In this document: in pieces, positions 63,050 to 64,000 of the stretch
Layout: the number at the start of each line of letters is the position of its first letter
Position numbering within the stretch: position 1 is the stretch's first letter
Source: Burhinus oedicnemus
Taxonomy: Eukaryota > Chordata > Aves > Charadriiformes > Burhinidae
DNA length: 64,000 bases
NCBI GenBank assembly: GCA_008921705.1
Contig: VFFE01007022.1
Span: forward strand, 247,738 to 311,737
Reading direction: 5' to 3'
Notes under the pieces: generated by a model
What the model saw: only the letters and a program-made list of their open reading frames with translations
The model's database searches: none
Told to the model about the DNA's origin: nothing
Position numbers and translations under genes: made by a program

Positions 63050-64000
63050 TCACAGAATCACAGAATCACAGGGGTTGGAAGGGACCTCTGGAGATCATCT
63101 AGTCCAACCCCCCTGCCACAGCAGGTTCACCTACAGCAGGTTGCACAGGATGGTGTCCAGGCAGGCTTTGAATATCTCCAGAGTCAGAGCCTCCACCACC
63201 TCTCTGGGCAGCCTGTTCCAGTGCTCTCTCTGCCACCCTCAAAGGAAAGAAGTTCCTCCTCATGTTCAGATGGAACTTCCTATGCTCAAGTTTGTGCCCA
63301 TTACCTCTTGTTCTGTCACTGGGCACCACTGAAAAAACACTGGTGCCATCCTCCTGGCACCTTCCCTGTAAGTATTTATAAGCGTTGATGAGATCCCCCC
63401 TCAGCCTTCTCTTCTCCAGACTGAAAAGACCCAAGTCCCTCAGCCTTTCCTCATAAGAGGGATGCTCCAGTTCCTTGATCATCTTTGTAGCCCTCTGCTG
63501 TACCCTCTCCAGCAGTTCCCTGTCCTTCTTGAACTGGGCAGCCCAGAACTGGACACAGGACTCCAGGTGCGGCCTCACCAGGGCAGAGTAGAGGGGGAGG
63601 ATAACCTCCTGTGACCTGCTTGCCACACTCTTCTTGAGGCACCCCAGGATGCCATTGGCCTTCTTGGCCACAAGGGCACATTGCTGGCTCATGGTCATCC
63701 TGTTGTCCACCAGGACTCCCAGGTCCCTTCCCACAGAGCTGCTTTCCAGCACGTCAGTCCCTAACCTCTGCTGGTGCATGGGGTTATTCCTCCCCAGGTG
63801 CAGTACCTTACACTTGCCCTTGTTGAGCTTCATGAGGTTTCTCTCTGCCCAACTCTCCAGCCTGTCCAGGTCACGCTGAATGGCAGCACAGCCTTCTGGT
63901 GTGTCAGCCACCCCTCCCAGTTTTGTGTCATCAGTACACTCTACCCCTTCATCCAGGTCATTGATGAATATGTTGAACAGGACTGGACCCAGTACTGTCC
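63050..64000 (-). mobile_element. Young CR1 LINE, antisense, continues past the right edge
   Basis: The + strand starts with three reverse-complemented octamers (TCACAGAATCACAGAATCACAG) and GGTTGGAAGGGACCTC, then runs through the 3' UTR and into ORF2 up to the window edge. ORF2 homology is still strong at 64000, so the true 5' end lies outside. About 97% identical to 49826-50430 over their overlap, so both derive from a recently active source. Confidence 0.97.
63099..64000 (-). pseudogene. CR1 ORF2 C-terminal part (reverse transcriptase end and tail), partial
   Basis: The open frame runs about 300 codons from the window edge to a stop at 63099, with no internal stop. From the N-terminal side it shows [17 protein letters not shown], then [69 protein letters not shown] and [19 protein letters not shown]. 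The intact protein would be an endonuclease plus reverse transcriptase that copies CR1 RNA at a nicked target. Two defects are visible. About 15 bases are missing at 63932/63933, removing the residues before DD in the FADD motif. A four-base (AG)n expansion at 63224-63231 puts the C-terminus out of the WNRLPRE frame, so the last roughly 50 residues read ALEQAAQR... in place of the usual tail. It is therefore called non-functional despite the long frame. Confidence 0.88.

Noticed and set aside
63032..63388. 118-codon + strand frame over the right-hand CR1
   Set aside because: It is the complement shadow of the CR1 3' end and ORF2. The same peptide appears antisense over the 49826-50430 copy.
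1..64000. Bacterial-type systems, CRISPR arrays, rRNA or tRNA genes, endogenous retroviral LTRs
   Set aside because: Looked for on both strands. No regularly spaced repeats, rRNA or tRNA signatures, or paired LTR-like repeats were seen. The window reads as vertebrate intron with LINEs.

Overview
The window looks like bird genomic DNA, nearly all of it intron. Two things in the sequence show this. First, there are many 5'-truncated CR1 LINE copies ending in the avian-type 8-base tail (ATTCTATG-like units) instead of poly(A). Second, one small exon at 11338-11417 has a consensus acceptor, a ten-base leader, an ATG in good context, a 23-codon signal peptide beginning MDLLHLLFTLALVCA, and a consensus donor in phase 1. 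I recognise this as coding exon 2 of the growth hormone receptor gene (GHR), + strand. GHR is Z-linked in birds (established knowledge), so the window is probably from a Z chromosome. I cannot name the species.

Layout. Positions 1-11337 are the 3' part of GHR intron 1 (non-coding leader exon or exons not located). They hold an antisense CR1 (1435-2535), a near-perfect palindrome with arms of 134 and 126 bases (3233-3520), and two mildly GC-rich patches (9080-9480, 10540-10800). Exon 2 follows. Positions 11418-64000 are the 5' part of a very large intron 2. I saw no counterpart of mammalian exon 3 and no receptor exon 4 (start of the cytokine-receptor domain), so the next exon should lie beyond the right edge.

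Intron 2 holds CR1 fragments of several ages. Sense copies: 12401-12859, 27221-27263, 32508-32845, 38718-39120, 44773-45065, 49826-50430. Antisense copies: 35260-35715, 62077-62320, 63050-64000 (runs off the edge). There are also two very old, barely recognisable CR1 ORF2 relics (21185-21595, 29400-29795). Simple repeats include a compound (ATAG)n/(AAAG)n tract at 60221-60363 and an A29G7 tract at 30471-30506.

The most interesting signals are small. Two young CR1 copies in inverted orientation are about 97% identical and share the same four-base (AG)2-to-(AG)4 insertion, which shifts the end of ORF2. One of them also has a 15-base deletion reaching into the FADD reverse-transcriptase motif. 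Exon 2 is bracketed by inverted CR1 copies of one subfamily. The palindrome at 3.2-3.5 kb has no assigned family. I found no operon, CRISPR array, rRNA or tRNA, and no evidence for a new gene system.
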